A stretch of DNA of 64,000 bases from Parvicella tangerina (GCF_907165195.1 NZ_OU015584.1:1612001-1676000), one strand, 5' to 3'. Counted from the first letter of the stretch, positions 6,775-16,313 are shown. Numbers and translations are program-made. The notes: generated from the sequence alone by a model not told the origin.

Positions 6775-8028
6775 TTAAACGCCAAAAGCACTTTTCACCT
6801 TATCCACATAGTTCAATTCTTCCCATGGGAACAATTTAACCTCTACAGTCTTTTCAGTTCCTTCTGGAGACTTGAACGTTTTCGTTACGGTTTCTGTCTT
6901 TCTACCCATGTGACCATAAGCAGCCGTCTCAGAATAGATCGGTGCTCTTAAGTTGAAACGCTCTTCAATGAAGTAAGGTCGCATATCAAAAATCTCCAAC
7001 AACTTCTTCGCAATTTCGCCATCAGATAGATCTACTTTAGAAGTACCGTAAGTGTCCACGAATAATCCCATAGGTTCAGCTACACCGATAGCGTAGGCTA
7101 CTTGTACCAACATTTCATCCGCTAATCCAGCTGCAACAGCATTCTTTGCAATGTGTCTGGTTGCATAAGCAGCGCTTCTGTCTACTTTACTTGGGTCTTT
7201 CCCTGAAAATGCACCACCACCGTGAGCACCTTTACCTCCATAAGTATCTACGATGATCTTTCTTCCAGTTAATCCAGTATCTCCATGAGGTCCTCCAATT
7301 ACAAATATTCCAGTAGGATTAATGTGATAAGTGATGTCATCTGTAAACAATGCTTGGATGTCTGCAGAGAATTTAGCTTTCACTCTTGGGATCAAGATAT
7401 TGATAATATCTTCCTTGATCTTTTTCAACATATTTTCTTCGCTATCGAAATCATCATGCTGCGTTGAAACAACGATGGCATCAATTCTAACAGGAGTGTT
7501 GTTGTCATCATACTCAATCGTTACCTGAGCTTTAGCATCGGGTCTTAAGTAAGTGATGTCTTTATTTTCTCTTCTCAGTGCTGCCAGTTCCTTCAAAATC
7601 TCATGAGAGATATCTAACGCCAACGGCATATAGTTCTCAGTCTCGTTGGTGGCGTAACCAAACATCATCCCCTGGTCACCTGCTCCTTGCTCTTCTTTAG
7701 AACTTCTGTCAACCCCCTGATTAATGTCTGGCGATTGCTCGTGAATGGCAGAGAATACCCCACAAGAATTTCCGTCAAACATGTATTCTCCCTTCGTATA
7801 ACCAATTCTATTGATCACATCCCTAGCAATTTTTTGAACATCAAGGTAAGCCGTTGATTTTACCTCTCCGGCTAAAACAACTTGTCCAGTGGTTACCAAG
7901 GTTTCACAAGCTACTTTTGATTCCGGATCAAACGCTAAGAAATTATCGATCAACGCATCTGAAATTTGATCTGCTACTTTGTCTGGATGCCCTTCTGACA
8001 CAGACTCTGATGTAAATAAATAAGACAT
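6775..8028 (-). CDS. metK: S-adenosylmethionine synthetase
   Basis: A 417-aa MetK that makes S-adenosylmethionine from methionine and ATP. It has the N-terminal [20 protein letters not shown] motif, [11 protein letters not shown] (ATP/methionine site) and [19 protein letters not shown] (phosphate-binding loop), all typical. The frame is open 30 codons further upstream, but those codons overlap a riboswitch, and family members start at [15 protein letters not shown], so the ATG at 8026-8028 is chosen. The SAM-II aptamer upstream implies feedback repression by SAM. Confidence 0.97.
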   Translation of the reverse strand: MSYLFTSESVSEGHPDKVADQISDALIDNFLAFDPESKVACETLVTTGQVVLAGEVKSTAYLDVQKIARDVINRIGYTKGEYMFDGNSCGVFSAIHEQSPDINQGVDRSSKEEQGAGDQGMMFGYATNETENYMPLALDISHEILKELAALRRENKDITYLRPDAKAQVTIEYDDNNTPVRIDAIVVSTQHDDFDSEENMLKKIKEDIINILIPRVKAKFSADIQALFTDDITYHINPTGIFVIGGPHGDTGLTGRKIIVDTYGGKGAHGGGAFSGKDPSKVDRSAAYATRHIAKNAVAAGLADEMLVQVAYAIGVAEPMGLFVDTYGTSKVDLSDGEIAKKLLEIFDMRPYFIEERFNLRAPIYSETAAYGHMGRKTETVTKTFKSPEGTEKTVEVKLFPWEELNYVDKVKSAFGV

Positions 8029-8063
8029 ATATATTCTTTTTATGTGGGAGATGTGGCCGTGCA

Positions 8064-8120
8064 GGGAAATTGTGCTTAGCATTTTTTCCTGTGGTTGCAA
8101 TCCTCCAAATCTTTCCACGA
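8064..8120 (-). promoter_or_regulatory. SAM-II riboswitch upstream of metK
   Basis: On the minus strand the order is: CGTGG stem arm, AAGATTTGGAGG loop, ATTGCAA, CCACAGG arm (GTGG pairs with CCAC), an A-run, ATGCTAAGCA, then TTTCC, which can pair with the GGAG of the loop to form the pseudoknot. The GATTT...TTGCAA loop and the downstream GCTAA are the hallmarks of the SAM-II class as I know it. It ends 35 nt before the metK ATG, fitting control of translation initiation. The match was made by eye, not with a covariance model. Confidence 0.78.
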
Positions 8121-8134
8121 ATTATTTCTGGGTG

Positions 8135-8142
8135 CGAATTTA
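8135..8142 (-). promoter_or_regulatory. Candidate -7 box of metK
   Basis: TAAATTCG on the minus strand is one mismatch from TAnnTTTG and lies just upstream of the riboswitch, so transcription would begin about 10 nt before the aptamer. Confidence 0.45.
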
Positions 8143-8252
8143 GAAAATTTATTGTTGATAGTTAGGAGAAGGAAAGATTTTAATCTAAACCTACTAACAC
8201 CTTTTTATTTATAACTCTAAACACTAACAATCGGAGTAGGAAGATTAGCTCC

Positions 8253-8260
8253 TAAATTTG
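8253..8260 (+). promoter_or_regulatory. -7 box of murB, leaderless arrangement
   Basis: Exact TAAATTTG. Only five bases (TTCGT) separate it from the murB ATG, so the expected transcription start falls at or next to the start codon. Confidence 0.6.
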
Positions 8261-8265
8261 TTCGT

Positions 8266-9285
8266 ATGAAAATTCTAACAGATCAATCCCTGCAAGCGTA
8301 CAATACGTTCGGAATAGACGTGTCCGCCAGATTATTTGCCAGAGCAACTTCAGTAAATGAATTAAAAGAGCTCTTAAATTCTCCTGAAGCTAAAAGCAAC
8401 AAAGTGCTATTCTTAGGAGGAGGTAGTAATATGTTGATTAAAGGAGATCTGGATTACTTTGTGATCAAACTAGAGTTAGACGGGATTGACCTGCTGGAAG
8501 AGAACGAACAACAGGTGCTTGTGAAAGCAGGAGCGGGAGTGGTGTGGCATGAATTCGTGATGCAGACACTGGATAAAGGATGGTATGGGTTAGAGAATTT
8601 ATCCTTAATTCCAGGATGTGTGGGAGCAAGCCCAATTCAGAATATTGGAGCTTATGGAGTGGAGATCAAAGACCGATTTGAATCGCTGGAAGCGTTAAAC
8701 CTGGAAACACTCAAAGTAGAAACTTTTGGTTTGTCAGACTGTCGTTTTGGCTATCGCGAAAGCGTCTTTAAGCAAGAATTGAAAGGAAAGTATGTTATTC
8801 TGAGCGTAACTTATCGATTAACCAGAGCCGCTAATATCAATACTTCGTATGGAATAATTAACCAACAGTTGGAAGAAATGGGGGTAACCAATCCAACTCC
8901 TAAGGATGTGAGCAATGCCGTAATTGCTATTCGTCAAAGTAAATTGCCAGATCCAAAAGAAATAGGGAACAGTGGCTCATTTTTTAAGAACCCAATCGTA
9001 ACAAATGAAATGGCTGAAGCGATTAAAATAATACACCCCAATATGCCTTCATATCCGGTAGATGATAATCATGTGAAGTTGGCCGCAGGCTGGTTGATCG
9101 ATCAGGCGGGTTGGAAAGGAAAGCAGATCGGTAACTATGGGGTGCACAAAAAACAGGCATTGGTTCTGGTTAATTATGGTGGCGCTTCGGGTCAGGAGAT
9201 CTATCAATTGAGCGAAGACATTATTGCAGATATTGTTGAAAAGTTTGGCGTGAAGTTAGAGCGTGAAGTCAACATCATTGAATAA
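8266..9285 (+). CDS. murB: UDP-N-acetylmuramate dehydrogenase (MurB)
   Basis: A 339-aa FAD enzyme that reduces UDP-GlcNAc-enolpyruvate to UDP-MurNAc in peptidoglycan synthesis, in the cytoplasm. Visible motifs: GGGSNMLI (FAD pyrophosphate loop, about 50-57), IPGCVGASPIQNIGAYG (FAD domain, about 122-138), FGYRESVFK, and the catalytic-serine motif GNSGSFFKNP (about 233-242). The length and the extra C-terminal region match the E. coli-like type I MurB. The next gene starts immediately after the stop codon (no gap), implying co-transcription. Confidence 0.96.
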   Translation: MKILTDQSLQAYNTFGIDVSARLFARATSVNELKELLNSPEAKSNKVLFLGGGSNMLIKGDLDYFVIKLELDGIDLLEENEQQVLVKAGAGVVWHEFVMQTLDKGWYGLENLSLIPGCVGASPIQNIGAYGVEIKDRFESLEALNLETLKVETFGLSDCRFGYRESVFKQELKGKYVILSVTYRLTRAANINTSYGIINQQLEEMGVTNPTPKDVSNAVIAIRQSKLPDPKEIGNSGSFFKNPIVTNEMAEAIKIIHPNMPSYPVDDNHVKLAAGWLIDQAGWKGKQIGNYGVHKKQALVLVNYGGASGQEIYQLSEDIIADIVEKFGVKLEREVNIIE

Positions 9286-9813
9286 ATGGATGCAGAAAGG
9301 GAGATAAGAGTTTCTCGAGATAAACTCAATATCCTTCGGGTAGGGGGATTGATCAAACGAGGAGGACTTTCTTTCATGGATGTGGTCAACTTGATTCCCA
9401 AAGATCAATACCTGCAACAACGTGCATCTCATGTCTTAATCCATACACTGGAGTACCACAAATATGAACCTTCAAAAAAGGAGATCATAGCACTTACGAA
9501 TTTGCTCAAGCAAAAAGGAATGATCGAAGGGGCCTATCGAAATATATTACGAACACTAGATGAATTAGACGCCTACCCAGAAGAAGTGGAAGGCTTTTTG
9601 TTTGACTATTGTTCTACCGCAATGACCAACTTAACAAGACCTTTGGCTATTCGAGCCTTTTCTATTCCAATAGCATTCAAGATAGGAGTAAAATACCCGG
9701 ATTTGCTCAAGGAGCTTCGTGAGTTACTTCACGGAATCGCTGAAGAAGATGGAGTGTCTGTTCAAAGCAGAAAGCGTGATTACCTGAAGCGGATTGATAA
9801 GCTGTTGCCCTAA
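9286..9813 (+). CDS. Hypothetical helical protein co-transcribed with murB
   Basis: A 175-aa cytoplasmic protein, almost entirely helical by composition, without signal peptide or membrane segments. The spacing of leucines and the RPLAIRAFSIPIAFKIGVKYPDLLKELRELL segment (about 124-155) look like HEAT/ARM-type alpha repeats, often protein-binding scaffolds. I do not recognise a named family. The ATG directly follows the murB stop codon, so it is translationally linked to murB. Confidence 0.8.
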   Translation: MDAEREIRVSRDKLNILRVGGLIKRGGLSFMDVVNLIPKDQYLQQRASHVLIHTLEYHKYEPSKKEIIALTNLLKQKGMIEGAYRNILRTLDELDAYPEEVEGFLFDYCSTAMTNLTRPLAIRAFSIPIAFKIGVKYPDLLKELRELLHGIAEEDGVSVQSRKRDYLKRIDKLLP

Positions 9814-9897
9814 AACAATAACGCTTTAGTCTCATTAACCACTCACGTTGGATATCTACCGTTTGCTAAATAAACTTCTTAAACCGATTAAAAGTGT

Positions 9898-9905
9898 TAA
9901 TTTTG
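9898..9905 (+). promoter_or_regulatory. -7 box upstream of the lipoprotein gene at 9927
   Basis: Exact TAATTTTG, 21 bases before the ATG at 9927. Confidence 0.5.
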
Positions 9906-9926
9906 AAGTCTAGAAAGTATTTGAAT

Positions 9927-11018
9927 ATGAAATTGAAGATTTATCTGGGGTTCGCAGTTGCAATTGTTTTGGCAGGGATAGCTAGTTGTAGTACAGATGT
10001 GGATATCAATGCTCCGTATGAAACGACAGCAGTGGTTTATGGATTTGTGGAGCCAATAGAAGATACGCAGTACGTAAAGATCAACAGAACTTACCTAGGA
10101 GATGGGAATAATGCGGAATATGCTGCGATCAATGATAGCACCATGTTCGAGAGTGTCGAAGGAACCGTAGATAAAATCGTTAATGGTACGGTTCAGGAGT
10201 CTTATCCTTTAGAAGAATTGTGGGTGAATGATATCGAAGAGGGAATGTTCTACACAGACTCTCAGAAAGTTTTTTACTGGGTGCCTACTAGCGGAATTGA
10301 TGATCAGGCTACTTATCAGTTAAATATAAACGTTAACGAAGGAGAGAAAGTCGTAACGGCAGAAACGGAAGTAGTTGGTTTTGTGAACTTCAAGCAGAAT
10401 TTTAGAAATAAAGTGGTGAATACCAATGGGGTTTCGTTTGCGAACACAGCTGCGGTAGGTCAAAATGTTTACAACGATTTAGGAATTGAATGGGGGGTTG
10501 CAGAGAATGGGAAAAGATATCAGGTAAAGTTGGTGTTCAATTATGAGGAACACACGGCAACGGATACAACCATGCGGTCAATATCAACAACGCTTGGATC
10601 TGTTGTTGGTCAGTCGGCTGATATAGATTTCTTTCAGAATTACAATGGAGAAAATTTCTATGCCTTTGTTGAAAATAGGTTAAAGAATGACCCGAATGAG
10701 GCAAATATCATTAAGAGAGTTGCGCATGGTCTGGAGTTCCATATTATTGTTGCAGATGAGAACTTACATACGTACATGGAAGTGAATGAACCAGCAACGG
10801 GAATTGTCAATGAACGACCAATCTTTACGAATATCTCTAATGGATTTGGACTATTTGCTTCAAGAAATACAACCATTTTGGATGAAAGAAACTTAAGCGG
10901 TGATCCCATCTTTCTTTCTTTGAACTCAGAAAGAGAATTGGTTTTTGGACCTTACACCCAAGACTTAAAGTTCTGTAGCAAGTATTTCCCAACTGATCCG
11001 GTTATCGGTTGTCAGTAA
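9927..11018 (+). CDS. Secreted lipoprotein, DUF4249-like
   Basis: A 363-aa protein with a lipoprotein signal peptide: MKLKIYLGFAVAIVLAG then lipobox IASC, lipidated Cys about residue 21. A GTG 33 bases upstream would put extra residues ahead of a perfect signal peptide, so the ATG at 9927 is chosen. The body begins ETTAVVYGFVEPIEDTQYVK, a pattern seen in DUF4249 lipoproteins of Bacteroidota, which often accompany TonB-dependent receptors; no receptor gene is adjacent here. The family call is tentative; the lipoprotein call is firm. Confidence 0.8.
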   Translation: MKLKIYLGFAVAIVLAGIASCSTDVDINAPYETTAVVYGFVEPIEDTQYVKINRTYLGDGNNAEYAAINDSTMFESVEGTVDKIVNGTVQESYPLEELWVNDIEEGMFYTDSQKVFYWVPTSGIDDQATYQLNINVNEGEKVVTAETEVVGFVNFKQNFRNKVVNTNGVSFANTAAVGQNVYNDLGIEWGVAENGKRYQVKLVFNYEEHTATDTTMRSISTTLGSVVGQSADIDFFQNYNGENFYAFVENRLKNDPNEANIIKRVAHGLEFHIIVADENLHTYMEVNEPATGIVNERPIFTNISNGFGLFASRNTTILDERNLSGDPIFLSLNSERELVFGPYTQDLKFCSKYFPTDPVIGCQ

Positions 11019-11633
11019 TTAACTCATTTTCTTAGCAACCATCCTGACTACGGCACTTTCGCCTACATGATAATTCCCCTCATTGAGGTGTGTGATGGTT
11101 TCTTCTAATTGAAGGATATTCATACCACAAAAATCCTCTTGCAATTCCTGAATAGAGAATAATAGATCAATCGCTTTAGGTCCGCCTGCTTTTGGATTCT
11201 TCGAGTTGTAATTAATATGATCTTTGTGAAAACCCTCTAAAATTAACGTCCCATTTGGCTTTAAGAGTTTGCACAGGTTCTGATGGGTTTTCCTTCTGGA
11301 TGCTGGAGGGGTGTGAACATAAATCAAAGCAATGCAGTCGAAGCTTTCATTTGGGTAATCCAACTCATTCAGATCTTGAAGCTGAAAGTTGATGGAAACA
11401 TGATTCTTTTTGGCTAATTCAAATGCCTTTTTTCTGCCTTCTTCACTTTGATCAAAGGCATGAACATCCCAACCTTTTTTAGCAGCATACACAGCATTTC
11501 TGCCTTCTCCCTCCGCGGGCAGCAAGATTTTTCCAGGAGTAAGTTGATCCAGTTCTTGTTTAAAGAATTCATTAGGACCTTCTCCATAAGCAAAGGATGG
11601 CTCAGCATAGCGCTCGTTCCAGAATGTTAGCAT
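11019..11633 (-). CDS. Class I SAM-dependent methyltransferase, TehB-like
   Basis: A 204-aa methyltransferase. It opens FWNERYAEPSFAYGEGPNEF, typical of the TehB/thiopurine-methyltransferase-like group. The SAM-binding motif I is ILLPAEGEGRNAVYAA (about 36-51), the acidic residue ending strand 2 is in VHAFDQSE, and the motif IV region is FDCIALIYVHTPP. The substrate is unknown. It is convergent with the preceding lipoprotein gene with no gap between stop codons. Confidence 0.88.
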   Translation of the reverse strand: MLTFWNERYAEPSFAYGEGPNEFFKQELDQLTPGKILLPAEGEGRNAVYAAKKGWDVHAFDQSEEGRKKAFELAKKNHVSINFQLQDLNELDYPNESFDCIALIYVHTPPASRRKTHQNLCKLLKPNGTLILEGFHKDHINYNSKNPKAGGPKAIDLLFSIQELQEDFCGMNILQLEETITHLNEGNYHVGESAVVRMVAKKMS

Positions 11634-11750
11634 AATCTCATATTTTTAGTAAAGGTATTTGATATTCATGAAAAGAAATGCAAGTAGAGCCCTCAAAATT
11701 TGCGAGAGTCATTTCATTTTTTATAATGTCTTTCGTAATATCTGCAAGCT

Positions 11751-12911
11751 ATGATCAATGCTGAAAATAAAGAAGAGGTGCTAAATGACCTTGTCACACT
11801 AAGAAGAAACTTACATCGATTTCCCGAGGTTTCAAACCAGGAGTTTCAAACGGCTGATAGAGTGATTGAATTTGTGCTAAAAACCAATCCTTCAGAGGTA
11901 ATCGATAAAGTAGGTGGTGGAAGTGTCTTGGCGATTTATCGCTGTGAGGACCCAAATGCCAAAACGGCTGTGGTACGTTGTGAGTTAGACGCCCTGCCCA
12001 TCCAGGAAATCAATGACTTCAGTTATCACTCTACGGTTGATGGCGTATCACACAAATGTGGTCATGATGGTCACATGGCAATGGTCGCAGGATTAGGGAA
12101 ACTGTTAAAGAATAGACCATTCAAAAGCCTTAACGTTGTACTTCTTTTTCAGCAGGCTGAAGAGACAGGTGAAGGAGCTCAAGCCGTATTGAATGATCAC
12201 CAATTTATAAAGTTAAAACCTGATTTCATACTTGCATTACACAACATACCTGGTTATCCTAAACATCAAATCGTCTTAAAGCCTAAGGCATTTACACCGT
12301 CTGTTACCAGTGTGATCATTACATTAAAAGGTAAGACTTCGCATGCAGCAGAACCTGAACAAGGTATTAACCCTGCTATGGCGGTAAGTGATATTTTAAA
12401 ACTTGCGCATCAGTTGGAGATCAACGAAGAGACGGATGACATGAGGTTACTTACACCAATTCAGGTAGATCTTGGCGAGGAGGCTTATGGAGTAAGTGCC
12501 GGACATGCAGTATTGCGTTTTACACTCCGGGCATGGACGGAGAATAACTTGAAAGCATTAAAAAATGAATTTTCAGGGGGAATCTTTGAAATAGCGGCTA
12601 AAGAACAGTTGGGAATAAAACTGGAGTGGACACAATCATTTGCTTCAAACAATAACGATCCTGAATTGGTTAAAGAACTTGAGCGGGCTGCTAATGAATT
12701 AGACTTGGCGGTTCACTATAAAGCTTACCCCTTTAAATGGGGCGAAGATTTTGGATTGTTTACTCAGAACTATCCGGGCGCATTGTTTGGACTGGGGGCA
12801 GGAGTAGATACACCTGCTCTTCATAATCCTGACTATGATTTTCCTGATGAGCTCATTAAAACAGGAGTAAATATGTTCTATCAAACCTTAAAACAACTGG
12901 ATAATTCATGA
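11751..12911 (+). CDS. M20-family amidohydrolase (N-acyl-amino-acid hydrolase type)
   Basis: A 386-aa zinc hydrolase of the M20/hippurate-hydrolase group. Metal-binding motifs are CGHDGH (about 103-108), the Glu pair in QQAEETGEGA (about 134-143), and ALHNIPG (about 164). There is no signal peptide, so it acts in the cytoplasm, probably removing acyl groups from amino acids or small peptides. Its stop overlaps the alanine racemase start (ATGA), so the two are translationally coupled. A joint role in amino-acid or peptidoglycan-peptide turnover is an inference. Confidence 0.93.
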   Translation: MINAENKEEVLNDLVTLRRNLHRFPEVSNQEFQTADRVIEFVLKTNPSEVIDKVGGGSVLAIYRCEDPNAKTAVVRCELDALPIQEINDFSYHSTVDGVSHKCGHDGHMAMVAGLGKLLKNRPFKSLNVVLLFQQAEETGEGAQAVLNDHQFIKLKPDFILALHNIPGYPKHQIVLKPKAFTPSVTSVIITLKGKTSHAAEPEQGINPAMAVSDILKLAHQLEINEETDDMRLLTPIQVDLGEEAYGVSAGHAVLRFTLRAWTENNLKALKNEFSGGIFEIAAKEQLGIKLEWTQSFASNNNDPELVKELERAANELDLAVHYKAYPFKWGEDFGLFTQNYPGALFGLGAGVDTPALHNPDYDFPDELIKTGVNMFYQTLKQLDNS

Positions 12912-14056
12912 TAAACTATACATCATTTATTGAAATCAGTAGAAAAGCACTGAAGAATAATATTCACTTCATTAACAGCCAGATGAATGAAGGAGTTACG
13001 CTGTCTGCAGTAGTTAAAGCAGATGCTTATGGGCATGGAATAAGCTGTTTTGTCCCAATTGCTGAAGAAGCAGGGGTTCGTCATTTTTCTGTGTTCAGTG
13101 CAGATGAAGCTATGAAAGTACTGGGAGTAGCCAGATCAAATCCCACCATCATGATCATGGGAATGATTGAGAATTCAGAACTGAACTGGGCTATCCAAAA
13201 TGACATTGAATTTTTTGTGTTTGAAGAAACTAGAGTAAAGGAAGCCTTAAAAGCAGCTAAAGAATTAGGCAAACCTGCGAAGGTTCATTTGGAGGTGGAG
13301 ACGGGGCTGAACCGAACTGGATTCACGAAAAAGGAACTTTCAAATATCATCGATGATCTGAAACATCCACTTATTGAAGTAAAAGGGTTTTGTACCCACC
13401 TTGGTGGAGCGGAATCAATCGCTAACCATTACAGGATACAGAAGCAAAAAAAGAAATATAGTCAATTGTACAAGTGGTTGGTAGTTAAAGGTGTAACACC
13501 TGAAAAGCGGCACATGGCGTGTTCTGCGGCTTTGATTCGTTACCCTGAAACACAGTTTGATATGGTTCGAGTGGGGATTTTACAGTATGGTTTTTGGCCG
13601 AATACAGAGACTTTTATTCATTATAGCGCCAAGAATAAAACACCCGACTCTCCGCTCGAAAGGGTTATTTCTTGGAAGACTAAAGTGATGAGTGTGAAGA
13701 AGGTGAAAACGGGAGAGTTTATCTCTTATGGAACATCCTTCTTAGCAGATAGAGATATGGTCATAGCGGCTGTGCCAGTGGGGTATTCGCATGGCTATGC
13801 CAGATCACTGAGTAATACCGGACGTATGTTGATTCATGGAGTGAGAACAGCAGTGGTGGGCTTGGTGAACATGAACATGATGCTTATTGATGTTACCGAT
13901 ATCCCAAATGTTAAGAAGGGAGATGAAGTGGTCTTGATAGGTACACAAGGAGAGCATGAGGTAAGCGTGGCATCCTTTGGTGAAATGAGTAACCAACTGA
14001 ACTATGAACTGCTAACCAGATTGCCCTACGAAATACCGAGGAGGGTAGTGGATTAA
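12908..14056 (+). CDS. alr: Alanine racemase
   Basis: A 382-aa PLP enzyme interconverting L- and D-alanine for peptidoglycan. The PLP lysine lies in VVKADAYGHG (Lys about 37). ETGLNRTGF, MACSAALIRYP and MVRVGILQYGFWP are family motifs, and the second catalytic residue is the Tyr in ISYGTSF. It overlaps the upstream M20 hydrolase by 4 bp, and its 3' end overlaps the convergent outer-membrane gene by 4 bp. The length is normal. Confidence 0.95.
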   Translation: MINYTSFIEISRKALKNNIHFINSQMNEGVTLSAVVKADAYGHGISCFVPIAEEAGVRHFSVFSADEAMKVLGVARSNPTIMIMGMIENSELNWAIQNDIEFFVFEETRVKEALKAAKELGKPAKVHLEVETGLNRTGFTKKELSNIIDDLKHPLIEVKGFCTHLGGAESIANHYRIQKQKKKYSQLYKWLVVKGVTPEKRHMACSAALIRYPETQFDMVRVGILQYGFWPNTETFIHYSAKNKTPDSPLERVISWKTKVMSVKKVKTGEFISYGTSFLADRDMVIAAVPVGYSHGYARSLSNTGRMLIHGVRTAVVGLVNMNMMLIDVTDIPNVKKGDEVVLIGTQGEHEVSVASFGEMSNQLNYELLTRLPYEIPRRVVD

Positions 14057-14721
14057 ACTTTAATATACCACCTAATGCAGGTCCAGAGATCATGTTTTGG
14101 TGAGTTGTTAATCAAATCGGCTAGTCGATAGTCCAGTCCTAGTTCTACCTTGTGATGAGCACTGATCAAATAACCTAGTGATGGTGTTAAACGAATTTCT
14201 AGCAAATAGGGTTGAACTGAAAAATGGTTCAGCACCTCACTGGTTATCTTAAAGTAACCCTCATGGTTGTTTATTTCTTCTCCCTGAAGAGAGAACTCTA
14301 GTCCTGCACGATACCTTAACCGAAATACAAGCGGACTGTTGCTGCCAAATGTTTGATCGAGTGCAAAGCGATGGGCAAGTCTTGTCTGTGTTAATGGTGT
14401 AACAATAGTGAGTTGTTGGATTGTTCTGTTCACAAAGGAACCGCCCGTAAAACGATGCAAATACCCGAAGTTTACTTTAGAAAAAGCACCAATACGCTTT
14501 GTAATGAGAAAGGATGCATCGGTTAGTCGGTAATTAAAGTCCCAGTTGTTCTGGTAAAGAATTGCCCTTGATTCTAATTTGAAGTTCAACTGCCAATCAT
14601 CAGTAATACTATAGTTGAGGTTGCAATTGGGTAATAGCCCAAATCTGAAGTTAGTTTGTCCCTTAACAAACGAACAGGAAAGAAAAAAAAGTAATATGGT
14701 GATCTGCTTTTTAGTACTCAA
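14053..14721 (-). CDS. DUF2490-like outer-membrane beta-barrel protein
   Basis: A 222-aa protein with a signal peptide (ITILLFFLSCSFVKGQ) and then alternating amphipathic strands rich in aromatics (FKLESRAILYQNNWDFNYRL, VNFGYLHRFTGG, AHRFALDQTF, FRLRYRAGLEFSL). This fits DUF2490-type small outer-membrane barrels of Bacteroidota, of unknown function. It overlaps the end of the upstream secreted protein gene by 11 bp, forming a two-gene unit. Confidence 0.83.
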   Translation of the reverse strand: MSTKKQITILLFFLSCSFVKGQTNFRFGLLPNCNLNYSITDDWQLNFKLESRAILYQNNWDFNYRLTDASFLITKRIGAFSKVNFGYLHRFTGGSFVNRTIQQLTIVTPLTQTRLAHRFALDQTFGSNSPLVFRLRYRAGLEFSLQGEEINNHEGYFKITSEVLNHFSVQPYLLEIRLTPSLGYLISAHHKVELGLDYRLADLINNSPKHDLWTCIRWYIKV

Positions 14722-15283
14722 GATGATCCGTATTATTTCGAACTATGATTAGTTTTTCAATCATTGTTCCATTCCTGTCGTGAGTCGTCTCATACCATTG
14801 CCAACTCTTGTCTGCTTTAGCTCTCACCACGACCTCATATTTAACGGTGATAGCAGTTTCGTCAGAAGAACCTTTGATCACTTCCAGAACGTCTGATTCA
14901 AGTCCGCTATATTGCAATTGTATTTTTACAATTTTATATTTTTGAAAAGAGCTATCCAGTTCATGAAGAATCTCATTGCTGATACTGTCAGGAAGATCTT
15001 TATGGTCGACTAGAATTTCAAGATCAATCAATTGTCCAGTCGTGTCAAATTCTACACTTAATAGCAGCCCTTTTCTATCCAATTTAGCTTCAAGGGTTGT
15101 TCCATCCTGACTCTCTTCCCGATACCATTTGATCGCATCTGTTGAAGAGATCAATTGCTTTGTAAAACCAAGTGCTTTTACAGGTACTTTTTCAGCGGAA
15201 ATCTTATACTCCTTCTCAAACTTATTTTGAGCCAATGTAGAAAGGCAGGTGACGATAAGAGAAACAAATAGTATTAGTCGCAT
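14711..15283 (-). CDS. Secreted hypothetical protein
   Basis: A 190-aa protein with an N-terminal signal peptide (LILFVSLIVTCLSTLAQ). The mature part alternates charged strands (FEKEYKISAEKVPVKALGF, TLEAKLDRKGLLLSVEFDTTG, IVKIQLQYSG, AITVKYEVVVRAK) and looks like one or two PepSY-like beta-meander units, which is only an impression. It is followed by, and overlaps, the DUF2490-like barrel gene, so they are probably made together and act in the envelope. Confidence 0.75.
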   Translation of the reverse strand: MRLILFVSLIVTCLSTLAQNKFEKEYKISAEKVPVKALGFTKQLISSTDAIKWYREESQDGTTLEAKLDRKGLLLSVEFDTTGQLIDLEILVDHKDLPDSISNEILHELDSSFQKYKIVKIQLQYSGLESDVLEVIKGSSDETAITVKYEVVVRAKADKSWQWYETTHDRNGTMIEKLIIVRNNTDHLEY

Positions 15284-15332
15284 GAAGTTCTATCTAAATC
15301 GGTTCAAAATTAAACAAAATCAACGCACTTTG

Positions 15333-16208
15333 TTAGACGTCAAAATCACATACTTCTCCATTGAGTTCCGTCTCAACAGTATAGTGCTTAAAACCGTATG
15401 TTTTGAGCGCATCTTTTACTTGCCGTTTGATATACACTACTTGATCTATGGTAAGTCCATTTTCTAACTTAAGATGAGAGGAGAAAACATGATGTTCGCC
15501 TTCAAGTGACCATATATGGGTGTGATGCATGGAAGATATGCCATTTATCGTTTGGATGTCTTTTTCTATTGCATTAAGGTCAACCCCTCTTGGAACGCCT
15601 TGAAGAAAAAGGTGAAGCGTCTCACGAAGTCGTTTGATTACACCATAAGAAATGTAGAGCATAATCGTGATGGAGAGAGCTGGGTCTAACCACCAGATGT
15701 ACTTGAATTTCAAGATAATCGCACCAATCAATATGGCGGTCCAACCCAACACATCTTCCAACAGGTGCCAGGAGACCACTTGTTCATTAAGCGATTTCCC
15801 ACTTTTCATTTTCCATGCAGCGAAGCCATTAATAGCAACCCCTAGTAGAGCGAACAGAAGCATCCCATCCACATTAGGCGCTTCAGGATGAACCAGACGA
15901 TCAATGGCTTCTCTTAACACGATCACGGCTCCAAGAACTAATACTAAACTGTTGATCAAAGCGCCTAGAAGTGAGAACCTGGCATATCCAAATGAGTATT
16001 TTTGATCTGCTTGTTGCTTTGATTTCTTGTCAAGATACCACGCAAGACCTAAGGAAAAACTATCGCCAAGATCATGAATCGCATCAGAAAGAATGGCCAC
16101 ACTGTTCACCAGCAGACCTCCAACAATCTCAATAACCGTAAAAGAGATGTTTAAAAAAAATGCAAGCTTTAGGTTTTTGCCGCTGGAATGATCATGGTCA
16201 TGAGACAT
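15333..16208 (-). CDS. Cation diffusion facilitator (CzcD/ZitB type)
   Basis: A 291-aa inner-membrane metal/proton antiporter. It has a His-rich N-terminus (MSHDHDHSSG), six membrane segments, and paired metal sites in helix 2 (SDAIHDLGDS, about 41-50) and helix 5 (HLLEDVLGW). The C-terminal cytoplasmic domain carries MHHTHIWSLEGEHHVFSSHL. Zn(II) export is the usual role; the exact metal cannot be told. The -7 box is 4 bases before the ATG, suggesting a leaderless mRNA. Confidence 0.94.
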   Translation of the reverse strand: MSHDHDHSSGKNLKLAFFLNISFTVIEIVGGLLVNSVAILSDAIHDLGDSFSLGLAWYLDKKSKQQADQKYSFGYARFSLLGALINSLVLVLGAVIVLREAIDRLVHPEAPNVDGMLLFALLGVAINGFAAWKMKSGKSLNEQVVSWHLLEDVLGWTAILIGAIILKFKYIWWLDPALSITIMLYISYGVIKRLRETLHLFLQGVPRGVDLNAIEKDIQTINGISSMHHTHIWSLEGEHHVFSSHLKLENGLTIDQVVYIKRQVKDALKTYGFKHYTVETELNGEVCDFDV

Positions 16209-16212
16209 AAAA

Positions 16213-16220
16213 CAAATGTA
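16213..16220 (-). promoter_or_regulatory. -7 box of the CDF gene, leaderless arrangement
   Basis: Exact TACATTTG on the minus strand, four bases (TTTT) before the ATG at 16206-16208. Confidence 0.6.
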
Positions 16221-16313
16221 ATTGAAATGAGAGAGTAATGTTTACAAATAGTTGATGTTTTCAATTGTTATCAATCAGTTTTTACTACTTTAGAATTGTC
16301 AATCAAGGCAATT

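Noticed and set aside
8029-8118. N-terminal extension of MetK by 30 residues
   Set aside because: The extra codons overlap the SAM-II aptamer, and the family starts at [17 protein letters not shown].
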